Positions 1 to 8,049 of a stretch of DNA of 13,401 bases are shown one piece after another (the stretch's first letter is position 1; each line of letters starts with the position of its first letter). The stretch is from positions 1-13,401 of the forward strand of contig CAOKUH010000034.1 in NCBI GenBank assembly GCA_948472605.1. Direction: 5' to 3'. The position numbers were made by a program, and so were the translations under genes. Below the pieces are notes generated by a model, which worked only from the letters and a program-made list of their open reading frames with translations, ran no database searches and was not told the origin of the DNA. This stretch comes from an uncultured Mycoplasmatota bacterium (GTDB lineage: Bacteria > Bacillota_I > Bacilli_A > RF39 > UBA660).

Positions 1-27
1 GTTTTCTGACATTTTTATATTCGTCAT
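1..27 (-). CDS. possible 5' end of a gene cut by the window edge
   Basis: The minus strand opens an ATG at 27 that stays open to the edge and reads MTNIKMSEN. A second in-frame ATG lies at 12. AGGAA stands directly before the first ATG, which is too close for a normal ribosome binding site and too far from the second, so the start is undecided. The main support is the promoter-like palindromic region just upstream (41-77). Nine codons cannot identify a family. It may not be a gene. Confidence 0.22.
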
Positions 28-40
28 TTCCTACATTTTT

Positions 41-77
41 ATCTTAGCATTAACACACGCATTGCTAAACGCAATGC
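41..77 (-). promoter_or_regulatory. extended -10 promoter with perfect 7-bp palindrome
   Basis: The plus strand has GCATTGC (59-65), a five-base spacer, and GCAATGC (71-77), a perfect inverted repeat. On the minus strand it lies just before TGC-TAAGAT (-10 element at 46-41 preceded by TG), so the palindrome covers the -35 region. There is no U-tract after it, so it does not look like a terminator. Operator-over-promoter is the simplest reading; the regulator is unknown, and the controlled gene would start at 27 or 12. Confidence 0.4.
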
Positions 78-86
78 ATACAATAC

Positions 87-128
87 AAAAAATGTTAAAT
101 AACCATTATACAATTATTTAACATTTTT
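87..128 (-). terminator. intrinsic terminator after the heterodimeric ABC operon
   Basis: A 15-bp perfect stem pairs AAAAATGTTAAATAA (88-102) with TTATTTAACATTTTT (114-128) around an 11-base loop. On the minus strand it lies about 50 nt past the stop at 177 and ends in a U run. Because the arms begin with A runs it could also stop plus-strand transcription. Confidence 0.8.
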
Positions 129-176
129 CTTATTAATTATTAAAAAATAAATATAAATAATATAGTTTTAATAACA

Positions 177-2318
177 TTATAGCTCAAATTGACTATTATA
201 AAGCTTTTCATAAAAGCCTTTTTTCTTAATTAATTCTTCATGAGTTCCTTGCTCAATAATATTTCCATCATTCATAACAAGAATTAAATCAGCATTTTTA
301 ATTGTACTCAAACGATGAGCAATAATAAATGAAGTTTTACCAATAGTTAATTTATCCATTGCTTTTTGAACTAATTCTTCTGTTCTTGTATCAACATTAC
401 TTGTTGCTTCATCTAAGATTAAAAATGGTGCCTTTTCTAGCATACCTCTAGCAATGGTAAATAATTGTTTTTGACCACCACTTACTGTATCGCTATCTCC
501 TACAAGAGCATCTAGTCCTCCTGGTAATGTTTTAATAAAATGGTCTACTCCTACAGTTTTACAAGCTTCCCAAATCTCTTCATCACTAACATTTTCTTGA
601 TTAAACTTAATATTATCTTTAATTGTTCCATCAAATAACCAAGTATCTTGTAAAACCATACAGAATAACTCATGAATATTTTCACGGGTTAGTTCATTTA
701 TTGAAACTCCATCAATCAATATGTCTCCACCATTTATTTCATAAAATTTCATCAATAAATTAACCATCGTTGTCTTACCAGCACCAGTTGGCCCCACTAT
801 TGCAATCTTTTGACCAGAACTTACTTTAACACTAAAATCTTTAATAATTGTTTTATTTTTATCATATCCAAAACGAACATTCTTAAATTCAATTTCACCC
901 TTCACTTTAGATTTATCTAAATACTTAGTCAAATGTTCTTGACTAGTTAATTCTGCTTCATCTAAAAATTCAAATACTCTTTCAGCTGCTGCTGCTGTTG
1001 ATTGAAGAGAAGTCATTGCTTGAGCAATTTGACTTAATGGATTTGTAAATAATCTAACGTATATCATAAATGCAACAATTACACCAAAAGTAATTACATT
1101 ATTAGTAACTAATAGAGCACCAACTATACAAACTGCTACGTATCCAAAATTTCCAATAAAGCCCATAAATGGCATCATAAGTCCTGATAAAAATTGACTT
1201 CTTCGATTAGCATCATAAAGTTTATTATTTAAATTATTAAAATTAACTAATGCATCTTTATCACCATTGTATGTTTTTACAACATTATGACCAGAATATA
1301 TTTCTTCAATATATCCATTAATATTACCTAATTCTTCTTGGCGGCGAATAAAATACTTTTGACTTTTTCCTAAAATAATTACCATAAAGAAAAATCCAAT
1401 TAAACTTGAAATAATTGCTGTAATTGCCATTGTTCCATTAGTAACAAACATCATTATAATAGAACCAATTAATAAAGTTAAACAAGCAACTAATGTTGAT
1501 AAACTATTATTTAAATTTTGAGCAATAGTATCTACATCATTAGTAACTCTTGATAAAACATCTCCTGTTTCATGGGTATCAAAATATTTTAAAGGCAATT
1601 TATTAATTTTATCACTAATTTTGGTTCTTAGTGATTTAGCAAAATTATTAGAAATCGTAGTCATTGAATAATTTTCAATATATCCAAATAAAGCACTTAA
1701 TAAATAAAGCGTTCCTATTAATATAGCTATATTTTTAACTTTTTCCATATCAATATTTGGCCTTACTAAACTATATATTGAGTTTGGTAATTTATCCATT
1801 GCTTCTAAGTAATGCTCTTCTGTTAAATCGCTCATTAAATGAAACATTTTTATTTGATCATTGACACTAATTATTGTATCATCTATTTTTATATCTTCTA
1901 AAATAACTAATAGAATACTATCAGGTATTTTAACAATTGAATGCAATAGTTCATCTTGATTTTCTATTTTACTTATATTAACTAATATATCTTTAAATGC
2001 TCTTTTTTCATCTTCAGTTATAATTGTTGAATAAGTTATTTTATCTTCTTTTGCAGCAATATTATCTAAATTAAAATTATTCATTACTGCCTTTGATATT
2101 TCCGCTAATTTATCCTTTTTAGGTATAATACCTGCTGTAATAGTATCAGTAAGATTACTTAATTTATCTGGAGAAACTAAAGCAAGTATAGCACTTATCA
2201 TTGCTAATAAAAGAGACATAATAAGTAAAAATTTCCATGGATTTAAATTTTTAATTAATCGTTTAATAGAGCCAAAAAAATCTTTTGATTTTTCTGGAGT
2301 TCTTATTGGTCTAGGCAT
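177..2318 (-). CDS. heterodimeric ABC exporter subunit, consensus ATPase site (BmrD/LmrD type)
   Basis: This is a 713-residue membrane-fused ABC exporter half, the catalytic partner of the upstream gene. It has TM1 at about residues 29-49, an unusually long extracytosolic insert at about 50-190, then the remaining exporter helices from about 197 on. The nucleotide-binding domain has Walker A GPTGAGKTT (509-517), signature VSGGQ (612-616), Walker B FLILDE with the catalytic Glu at 637, and H-loop His at 668. All are canonical, which in this family marks the subunit that hydrolyses ATP. A longer reading begins at GTG 2336, but that GTG lies inside the ribosome binding site (GAGGAGG, eight bases before ATG 2318), so 2318 is the start. 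It overlaps the end of the preceding gene by 8 bp, so translation is probably coupled. The role is export of drugs, lipids or peptides; the substrate cannot be read from sequence. Confidence 0.93.
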   Translation of the reverse strand: MPRPIRTPEKSKDFFGSIKRLIKNLNPWKFLLIMSLLLAMISAILALVSPDKLSNLTDTITAGIIPKKDKLAEISKAVMNNFNLDNIAAKEDKITYSTIITEDEKRAFKDILVNISKIENQDELLHSIVKIPDSILLVILEDIKIDDTIISVNDQIKMFHLMSDLTEEHYLEAMDKLPNSIYSLVRPNIDMEKVKNIAILIGTLYLLSALFGYIENYSMTTISNNFAKSLRTKISDKINKLPLKYFDTHETGDVLSRVTNDVDTIAQNLNNSLSTLVACLTLLIGSIIMMFVTNGTMAITAIISSLIGFFFMVIILGKSQKYFIRRQEELGNINGYIEEIYSGHNVVKTYNGDKDALVNFNNLNNKLYDANRRSQFLSGLMMPFMGFIGNFGYVAVCIVGALLVTNNVITFGVIVAFMIYVRLFTNPLSQIAQAMTSLQSTAAAAERVFEFLDEAELTSQEHLTKYLDKSKVKGEIEFKNVRFGYDKNKTIIKDFSVKVSSGQKIAIVGPTGAGKTTMVNLLMKFYEINGGDILIDGVSINELTRENIHELFCMVLQDTWLFDGTIKDNIKFNQENVSDEEIWEACKTVGVDHFIKTLPGGLDALVGDSDTVSGGQKQLFTIARGMLEKAPFLILDEATSNVDTRTEELVQKAMDKLTIGKTSFIIAHRLSTIKNADLILVMNDGNIIEQGTHEELIKKKGFYEKLYNSQFEL

Positions 2319-4071
2319 TATAGATTTCCTCCTCACTAAGCTGAGACAAAGCTATTTCTTTATAAACTGGACAATTTTTTAGTAATTCTTTATGTGAACC
2401 TATACCAACACATTCCCCATTATCAAGAACTACAATAGTATCAGCATTCATTATAGTCCCTATTCTTTGAGCTACAATTAAACTAGTAGCGTTATTAGTA
2501 TATTTTTTTAGTTCTTTTCTTAAAACTGAATCTGTTTTATAATCAAGAGCTGAAAATGAATCATCAAAAATATAAATTTCTGGATCTCTTGCAATTGCTC
2601 TTGCAATAGCTAGTCTTTGTTTTTGACCTCCCGAAATATTAGTTCCACCTCTAGCAATATGAGCATCATATGTTTTATCCATTTTTAAGACAAAATCTTC
2701 TCCTTGAGCGACTTTTATAGCTTCTTTTATTTTTTCTTTAGTAATTTCTTCACAGCCATTATCTCCATAAGAAACATTAGATGAAACTGTACCAGTAAAC
2801 ATTACTGCTTTTTGAGGAACATAACCAATTTTATTATGTAAGGACTCTTCTTTATATTCTTTAACATTGACACCATCTATTAATATTTCACCATCTGTAG
2901 CATCATAAAATCTTGGAACTAAATTAATTAAAGTTGATTTACCACTACCAGTTGATCCAATAAAAGCAATTGTTTCACCTTTATTAACTTTAAAAGATAT
3001 ATTTTTAAGTAAGTACTCATCAGCATCAGGATACTTAAAAGAAACATTTTTGAATTCTACTGTCCCAACTTCCTTAGTCTTTCCATCAAATTCGCCATCT
3101 ATAATAGACTCTTCTTTTTCTAATACTTCATTAATACGTTTAGCAGAAACATTAGCCCTTGGCCACATCATAAAAATCATTGCAAGCATTAAAAACGATG
3201 AAATTACTTGCATTCCATAACTAGAAAATACTACCATATTACTAAAAAGAGTTATTTTTTCACTCATTAAAGCCTCTTCAATTATATATGCTCCAATTAA
3301 ATAAATGCCTAAAGTTAAACCGTGCATAATGATATTCATAACTGGTTGCATTATAGAAAAACATCTTTGGTTGAATAATTGCATTTTTGTTAAATCATTA
3401 TTAGTTTCCTCAAAACGTGCCTTTTGAAACTCCTCAGCATTAAAGGCTTTAATAACTCTTATACCAGATAAATTTTCTCTTGTAACACCATTTATTTTAT
3501 CAATTAACTTTTGCACACGGGAAAACCTTGGTAATACAACAATCATTAAAAAACCTATTGTTATTAATAACACCAAAACAAAACAAGCAGTTAAAATACT
3601 CCATTCAAAACCTTTATTTAATATTTTTAAAATAGCCCAAACTGCCATTATCGGAGATTTTACAATCATTTGTAAGCCCATACTTATTAACATTTCAACT
3701 TGAGTTATATCATTAGTTGTTCTAGTAATTAAACTACTTGTTTGAAATTCTTTAATTTCTTTTGTACTAAATTTTAAAACTTTTTTAAATACTTTTTCCC
3801 TTAAAATTTTGGAAAAATTAGATGCTGTATTAGCAGCAAAGTAACCTACTACAAATGAAAGTAATAAACTTCCAAAAGCACATAACATCATATATGCTCC
3901 TTGTATAATTATATCCTGTATTTTGCTTCCTTCAGTTTGTACAAGTCTTGTAATTTCACTCATATATTCTGGCATTCTAAGTTCAAGAAAAACTTGTAAA
4001 ACTATTAAAACAAAGCAAACGCCAATAAACGTCAAATCTTGTTTAGTAAAATTTTTAAATAATCTTCTCAT
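2311..4071 (-). CDS. heterodimeric ABC exporter subunit, degenerate ATPase site (BmrC/LmrC type)
   Basis: This is a 586-residue ABC exporter half with six predicted helices in about the first 310 residues and a C-terminal ATPase. Walker A is GSTGSGKST (372-380) and the signature ISGGQ (479-483). The catalytic Glu after Walker B is Asp (IYIFDD, Asp504), and the H-loop His is Gln (VAQR, Gln535). Loss of these two residues in one half is the hallmark of asymmetric heterodimers such as BmrCD, LmrCD and TM287/288. In BmrC- and TM287-type subunits the Asp sits in the same place. The start ATG 4071 follows AGAGAGGTG at a normal distance. It is the first gene of a two-gene operon whose promoter lies about 300 nt upstream (4370-4398). 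The product acts in the cytoplasmic membrane. Confidence 0.93.
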   Translation of the reverse strand: MRRLFKNFTKQDLTFIGVCFVLIVLQVFLELRMPEYMSEITRLVQTEGSKIQDIIIQGAYMMLCAFGSLLLSFVVGYFAANTASNFSKILREKVFKKVLKFSTKEIKEFQTSSLITRTTNDITQVEMLISMGLQMIVKSPIMAVWAILKILNKGFEWSILTACFVLVLLITIGFLMIVVLPRFSRVQKLIDKINGVTRENLSGIRVIKAFNAEEFQKARFEETNNDLTKMQLFNQRCFSIMQPVMNIIMHGLTLGIYLIGAYIIEEALMSEKITLFSNMVVFSSYGMQVISSFLMLAMIFMMWPRANVSAKRINEVLEKEESIIDGEFDGKTKEVGTVEFKNVSFKYPDADEYLLKNISFKVNKGETIAFIGSTGSGKSTLINLVPRFYDATDGEILIDGVNVKEYKEESLHNKIGYVPQKAVMFTGTVSSNVSYGDNGCEEITKEKIKEAIKVAQGEDFVLKMDKTYDAHIARGGTNISGGQKQRLAIARAIARDPEIYIFDDSFSALDYKTDSVLRKELKKYTNNATSLIVAQRIGTIMNADTIVVLDNGECVGIGSHKELLKNCPVYKEIALSQLSEEEIYNA

Positions 4072-4149
4072 ACATTACACCTCTCTAAATTTTTTTATAT
4101 TTTATTTTTATTAATATACTTACAAATCCAAATAATTTTTCTACTTATA

Positions 4150-4258
4150 TCAATCTTTAAAATTTCCTAATTCTTGAGATTTATCAGATAAAACAATATC
4201 TTTCTAATAGTAATGAAAAAAACGTTTCTATACTTTCAAAAATATTTATGATAATCAT
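4150..4258 (-). other. short reading frames in the ABC operon leader (leader peptide or gene remnant?)
   Basis: Inside the roughly 290-nt leader of the ABC operon, ATG 4258 opens a 24-codon frame (starting MIIINIFESIETFF, ending at TGA 4186-4184). A second open stretch in another frame (4203-4150) reads KDIVLSDKSQELGNFKD before TGA. They would join into one peptide if two bases were missing from the AAA run near 4202. No good ribosome binding site precedes ATG 4258. Either a leader peptide (B. subtilis bmrCD is controlled through a leader peptide, BmrB) or a decayed gene is possible; chance is also possible. I do not recognise the sequence. The rest of 4072-4346 shows no gene. Confidence 0.2.
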
Positions 4259-4346
4259 TTTTTCTTGTTATTAGCACTTCTGCATTTTTATATTTAACTC
4301 TTTTAAATTTCTACTAAATTTAAATCTTTATGACTCACTCTTTTTT

Positions 4347-4398
4347 TAGTTCACAACCGAACTATAACAATTTTAAAGCATCTTATAGAAAAATACAA
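4347..4398 (-). promoter_or_regulatory. promoter and MarR-like operator of the heterodimeric ABC operon
   Basis: On the minus strand TTGTAT (4398-4393), a 17-bp spacer and TAAAAT (4375-4370) form a good sigma-A promoter. Directly downstream, TAGTTCGGTTGTGAACTA (4364-4347) has perfect 6-bp arms, TAGTTC and GAACTA, and would lie across the transcription start. An alternative extended -10 (TGT-TATAGT) overlaps the palindrome itself. Size and symmetry suit a MarR-family dimer, a frequent repressor of such exporters, but no regulator gene is in the window. Confidence 0.5.
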
Positions 4399-4457
4399 GC
4401 AGAAAAAACACTTTACTATAATTTTTTCTAAACCTTTAAAATATTATGCTTTACATA

Positions 4458-4499
4458 AAAAAAAGATTTAAATTATTGCTATAATTTTCAATCTTTTTT
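4458..4499 (-). terminator. intrinsic terminator after the FtsX-type permease gene
   Basis: On the minus strand AAAAAAGATT pairs with AATCTTTTTT, with an inner AAATTAT/ATAATTT stem and a short AGCA loop, followed by more U. It begins 6-7 nt beyond the permease stop codon at 4506. The structure is nearly symmetrical, so it may work in both directions, and it insulates this operon from the promoter at 4370-4398. Confidence 0.82.
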
Positions 4500-4505
4500 A
4501 ATTTA

Positions 4506-7055
4506 TTAAATATTATCATTTCGAATAGTTTCAATAATATTTTGCTTATTAATTTTAGACAAAGAATATTTCATTATAATACTAATAATTAAACTAACAA
4601 ATAAAATTACTATTATTAAAGACTTAATTGGTAATCGATAACCAAATTCCATTCCTTCTTTAAAGGCCAGATAAATAAGATATGAACCTGCGAGTCCTAA
4701 TGGAATTCCAATAATCAAAGATTTAAAGCCATAAAAGATACTTTCCAAACGAATCATTCTATTAAATTCTTTTTTAGTCATTCCAACGCTTTTCAACATA
4801 GCAAATTCTTTACTTCTTAAATTCATATTAGTTGTTATAGTATTAAAGATATTTGTTATTCCAATTAAACTAATTACTGATATAAAACCATATAAGAATA
4901 TAGAAACAATTAGTATCATGGCATTATTTTCTTTAATATCGTCTTCGATATTGTTAATAAAAATATTTTTATAAATATCACTTTCTTTTTCTAAAGCTTC
5001 TATTTTATTTTCAATACTTTTAGCATCACTAGCATCGATATATAAATATGAATTATAATAATTAATTCCTTCCATTATTTCATCACTTACAACTAAAATT
5101 CCATTATAATAATAAGTTAATTCCAAGCCCATAGGTCTTTCATTACTTCTAATTATTTCAAAAGATATTTTATTGCTGTCTTCCTGCTCTAATTCCAAAA
5201 CATCATTGTTCTTTAAATTTAACATATTGCCAATATATTTCTTTTTATCAATTGTTTCTTGATATTCATCAATTAAGATTGCTTTATTTTGCATTTTATT
5301 TTGATCAAGACCTATTTTTTTTAGATAACGACTATATTCATCATCTCCTAAAGAAACAACCATAATACTATTATCATCTAGTTCATCAAAACCATATAAT
5401 TTTTTAATAGATTTACTAAAATCAGAAATGTATTTTTTGATATCAAAATTTAATGTTGCTGTTTTTACTAAGCTATACTTTTCCACCTCTTCAAAAGAAG
5501 AAATTTTTTTATAAATTGTATTGGTATCTTCTTTTTTCATATTACCATTCACTGAAATTGCTAAATTATAAGAAACATTTGTATAATAAACATTTGACAT
5601 TTTAAATGCAAAATCAATAAATGATGATAATGATATAAAAACAAATACACTTACTACAATAGAAACTACAGTTGTTCGATACTTTTTCTTATTTCTTTTT
5701 AAATTTTTATAAGCAATAACTCCTCCAGTTTTAAATAATTTTTTTATCAATGTTGGAGTTTTTAATTTCTTACTCTTAATTTTTATATCATTATTACTTC
5801 TAATAGCATCAATTGCTGTTATTTTTCCCGCTTTACGAGCTATAAAAATTGTTGAAAAATAAATTGTTAAACTAGCTAAAATTATTGAAATTATAATAGG
5901 TAAAAAAGGTATACTATAAACAAATTTTATACTTCCTAAATATTCTCCTAAAATAAAATTTATTAACCAAACTAAAACTACTATCGCAAATATTCCACAA
6001 AATATTCCAATAGGTATAGCAATTAGTCCTAAAAAGAATCCTTCATACAACACATTCTTTTTTATTTGTTTACTTGTAGCTCCAACACTTCTAAGCATTC
6101 CATACATCTTATATTTTTCTATTATGGATATAGCAAAACTATTTTTTATAACAAATACACTAGAAATAATTATAATCGTTATTACTATTCCTGCTACTAA
6201 ATATAAAGAATACATTGTTTTACTATCAGTTACACCAAGCCATCTTAAATATTGACTATTAAAACCAGTATCGTATATTCCTTTAGCAATATCTTGAGTA
6301 TTTTTATCATAATCTTTTGCATTTTTATATAAAATAAACGCATTTCCTTTTTCATGAATTTCGTCACTAAATGTTATGCATGTATATCCTGGAGCACTAT
6401 AATCTTCAATTTCATAGCTAGGTCTTTTAATAATTCCAACTACTTCATAAGTTAAAATTTTATTTTCTTCAAAATATTCATTAGGTTTATCGTATATTTC
6501 ATTATCATTAGTTATTTCTTCTGTAGTTAAAGGATTATTTTGATTTAAATAAAATTTTTTATTATCTTCGTATATATATCTCTTTCCTATATTAAAGCTA
6601 ATTGTATCGCCAATCTTTACTTCATATCCACCACTTTCTATTAAGTGATTACTTATAAGAATTTCATTTGTTTTTCTTGGTAATCTACCTTCTAAAACTT
6701 CAATTCCTAAATTATTTAGAGCACTCTCATTATAAGCTGTTACGTATACATATGGTTTATAAATATTATCTGATTTAATAGGAGCATATCCAATTTCACT
6801 ACTTATATAATAATCTTTTATATTACGATTATCTTCTAAAGCTAATAAATCTTCTTTAGTCATATCTTTAATTTCCGCATGATAATAACCATTATCTCTT
6901 ATCGCTTCATTTATTAAAGTTTGCCTAAAGCTTGTAACCATTCCCGAAACACATACTATTAGAGCAGTAGATAGTATAATTCCAATAATTGTTACAATAG
7001 TTCTTTTTCTATTTAATGTCAAATTTCTTTTAGTTAATTTTTTTAAAACATTCAT
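4506..7055 (-). CDS. FtsX-family (MacB/LolE-like) ABC permease, 8 TM
   Basis: This 849-residue integral membrane protein has two FtsX modules. Predicted helices lie near 19-41, 283-305, 338-368, 382-405, 462-482, 712-735, 776-798 and 811-830, with two large extracytosolic domains at about 42-282 and 483-711. The duplication shows in a repeated cytosolic motif after a helix, MLRSVGATSK (about 320-329) and MLKSVGMTKK (about 753-762), which is the coupling region of this family. MacB/LolCDE-type systems act as mechanotransmitters or extruders of lipids, peptides and antimicrobials rather than as ordinary channels. It starts with an ATGA overlap on the ATPase gene, so the two are translated together. 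The substrate is unknown. A role in antimicrobial-peptide defence or bacteriocin immunity is plausible from family and context only. Confidence 0.9.
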   Translation of the reverse strand: MNVLKKLTKRNLTLNRKRTIVTIIGIILSTALIVCVSGMVTSFRQTLINEAIRDNGYYHAEIKDMTKEDLLALEDNRNIKDYYISSEIGYAPIKSDNIYKPYVYVTAYNESALNNLGIEVLEGRLPRKTNEILISNHLIESGGYEVKIGDTISFNIGKRYIYEDNKKFYLNQNNPLTTEEITNDNEIYDKPNEYFEENKILTYEVVGIIKRPSYEIEDYSAPGYTCITFSDEIHEKGNAFILYKNAKDYDKNTQDIAKGIYDTGFNSQYLRWLGVTDSKTMYSLYLVAGIVITIIIISSVFVIKNSFAISIIEKYKMYGMLRSVGATSKQIKKNVLYEGFFLGLIAIPIGIFCGIFAIVVLVWLINFILGEYLGSIKFVYSIPFLPIIISIILASLTIYFSTIFIARKAGKITAIDAIRSNNDIKIKSKKLKTPTLIKKLFKTGGVIAYKNLKRNKKKYRTTVVSIVVSVFVFISLSSFIDFAFKMSNVYYTNVSYNLAISVNGNMKKEDTNTIYKKISSFEEVEKYSLVKTATLNFDIKKYISDFSKSIKKLYGFDELDDNSIMVVSLGDDEYSRYLKKIGLDQNKMQNKAILIDEYQETIDKKKYIGNMLNLKNNDVLELEQEDSNKISFEIIRSNERPMGLELTYYYNGILVVSDEIMEGINYYNSYLYIDASDAKSIENKIEALEKESDIYKNIFINNIEDDIKENNAMILIVSIFLYGFISVISLIGITNIFNTITTNMNLRSKEFAMLKSVGMTKKEFNRMIRLESIFYGFKSLIIGIPLGLAGSYLIYLAFKEGMEFGYRLPIKSLIIVILFVSLIISIIMKYSLSKINKQNIIETIRNDNI

Positions 7056-7738
7056 CCTATTTTTTCATCCTTTATTATTTTTCCATCATCAAATGTTATT
7101 ATGCGATCAGCACTTTTGGCAATTTCTAAATCATGTGTAATCATAATAACTGTTTGTTTAAATTTTTTATTTGACATTTTTAAAAGAGAAACTATTTCAT
7201 CACTAGCTTTAGAATCTAGATTTCCTGTTGGTTCATCAGCAAGAACAATTGCTGGATTATTAATTATTGCTCGACCTATAGACACTCTTTGTTGCTGTCC
7301 TCCAGATAATTCATTAGGTAAATGAGTGCTTCTATTTTTTAAGTTTAAAGTTTCTAATACCTCATCTAATCTTTCTTTACTTATATTCGTTCCATCTAAA
7401 TCACAAGGTAATAAAATATTTTCTAAAACATTTAAAATAGGAATTAAGTTATAAAATTGATAAATTATTCCTATTTGTCTTCTTCTAAATATAGCTAAAT
7501 TATCATCACTTAATGCATAAATATCCTTATTATCAATAAATACTTTACCGCTGGTAGGACGATCTACTCCACCTAATAAATGCAAAAGTGTTGATTTTCC
7601 ACTTCCACTTGCTCCAACTATTGCAACAAATTCACCTTTTTCTACTGAAAAATTAATATGATCAACAGCATGAATTTGATTTTCACCTGTACCATAAGTC
7701 TTGGTTAAATTTTCTACTTTTAAAATTTCCATAAACAT
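7052..7738 (-). CDS. MacB/LolD-type ABC transporter ATPase
   Basis: This 228-residue soluble ATPase energises the overlapping FtsX-type permease. Motifs are Walker A GASGSGKST (42-50), Q-loop IIYQF (Gln94), signature LSGGQ (144-148), Walker B IVLADEP with the catalytic Glu at 169, and H-loop His202, all intact. Length and the segment QQQRVSIGRAI fit the LolD/MacB ATPase subfamily. AAAGGA lies close before ATG 7738. The in-frame ATG two codons later (MEILKVENL) is a conventional family start and cannot be excluded. Its stop TGA overlaps the permease start ATG. Confidence 0.94.
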   Translation of the reverse strand: MFMEILKVENLTKTYGTGENQIHAVDHINFSVEKGEFVAIVGASGSGKSTLLHLLGGVDRPTSGKVFIDNKDIYALSDDNLAIFRRRQIGIIYQFYNLIPILNVLENILLPCDLDGTNISKERLDEVLETLNLKNRSTHLPNELSGGQQQRVSIGRAIINNPAIVLADEPTGNLDSKASDEIVSLLKMSNKKFKQTVIMITHDLEIAKSADRIITFDDGKIIKDEKIG

Positions 7739-7757
7739 CTTTTCCTTTCATAGAATA

Positions 7758-7790
7758 AGTATATGTATAATTAGTGACACTAAAGTGACT
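7758..7790 (-). promoter_or_regulatory. promoter and operator of the ATPase-permease operon
   Basis: The sequence TTAGTGACACTAA (7771-7783) is a perfect 13-bp palindrome (6+1+6). The minus strand also shows GTCACT twice (7789-7784 and 7778-7773), starts 11 bp or one helical turn apart. Possible -10 elements are TATACT (7763-7758) or TATACA (7769-7764); neither has a recognisable -35. A weak -35 covered by tandem hexamers is what an activator such as an OmpR-family response regulator uses, whereas the palindrome alone would suit a GntR- or TetR-type repressor. Confidence 0.45.
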
Positions 7791-7866
7791 AAAAACTGTT
7801 ATAACACTTAAAAGAACATGAATTTACCCCTGTTACTTCGCCATACCAGCCTGATTCTAATGACAT
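7789..7866 (-). CDS. candidate 25-residue cysteine-containing peptide
   Basis: An ATG at 7866 opens 25 codons beginning MSLESGWYGEV and ending NSCSFKCYNSF before TAG at 7791-7789. The stretch is clearly richer in G+C than its surroundings (GGC, TGG, GGG codons), and it lies directly upstream of the ATPase-permease operon, ending in its operator. AAGGG stands only two bases before the ATG, which is poor spacing. It may be a small secreted or modified peptide, a gene remnant, or chance. The rest of 7739-7963 shows no other gene. Confidence 0.22.
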   Translation of the reverse strand: MSLESGWYGEVTGVNSCSFKCYNSF

Positions 7867-7963
7867 TGCCCTTATTTATATTATTACATTCTCAATTTAG
7901 TATTAAAAAAGAGCCGTCCTAAAATTAAATAATTAATTTCTAGATAACTCCTTAAAAACTTTT

Positions 7964-8039
7964 TGGCTGCCCCAGTAGGATTCGAACCTACGGAATGTCG
8001 GAGTCAGAATCCGATGCCTTACCACTTGGCTATAGGGCA
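7964..8039 (-). tRNA. trnQ: tRNA-Gln (anticodon CTG)
   Basis: A 76-nt cloverleaf including encoded CCA (7966-7964). The acceptor arm TGCCCTA pairs with TGGGGCA, the D-stem is GCC/GGC, the anticodon stem TCGGA/TCCGA, and the T-arm GTAGG-TTCGAAT-CCTAC. The anticodon loop TTCTGAC puts CTG at 8007-8005, so it reads CAG, the rarer glutamine codon in such an AT-rich genome. It begins 10 nt after the preceding gene's stop, with no promoter of its own visible. Confidence 0.97.
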
Positions 8040-8049
8040 AAAAATAAAA

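Noticed and set aside
2319..2336. GTG 2336 as start of the second exporter subunit
   Set aside because: The GTG is part of the GAGGAGG ribosome binding site serving ATG 2318.
3923..4114. 63-codon plus-strand open frame
   Set aside because: It lies antisense to the start of the exporter gene, has no ribosome binding site, and its composition reflects the complement of the real gene.
4081..4505. Known riboswitch in the ABC operon leader
   Set aside because: No recognisable riboswitch core; the region is nearly all A/T with only short imperfect hairpins.
7101..7325. 74-codon plus-strand open frame
   Set aside because: It is antisense to the Walker B and signature region of the ABC ATPase, a conserved coding sequence.
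7800..7920. Riboswitch or insertion-sequence end in the GC-richer stretch by tRNA-Gln
   Set aside because: No match to a riboswitch core I know, no terminal inverted repeats, no target duplication and no partial tRNA copy.
7818..7922. 34-codon plus-strand frame beginning MNLPLLLRHTS
   Set aside because: It is antisense to the 25-codon candidate, with only a weak upstream site; Leu/Ile richness is expected from the complement of this AT-rich DNA.
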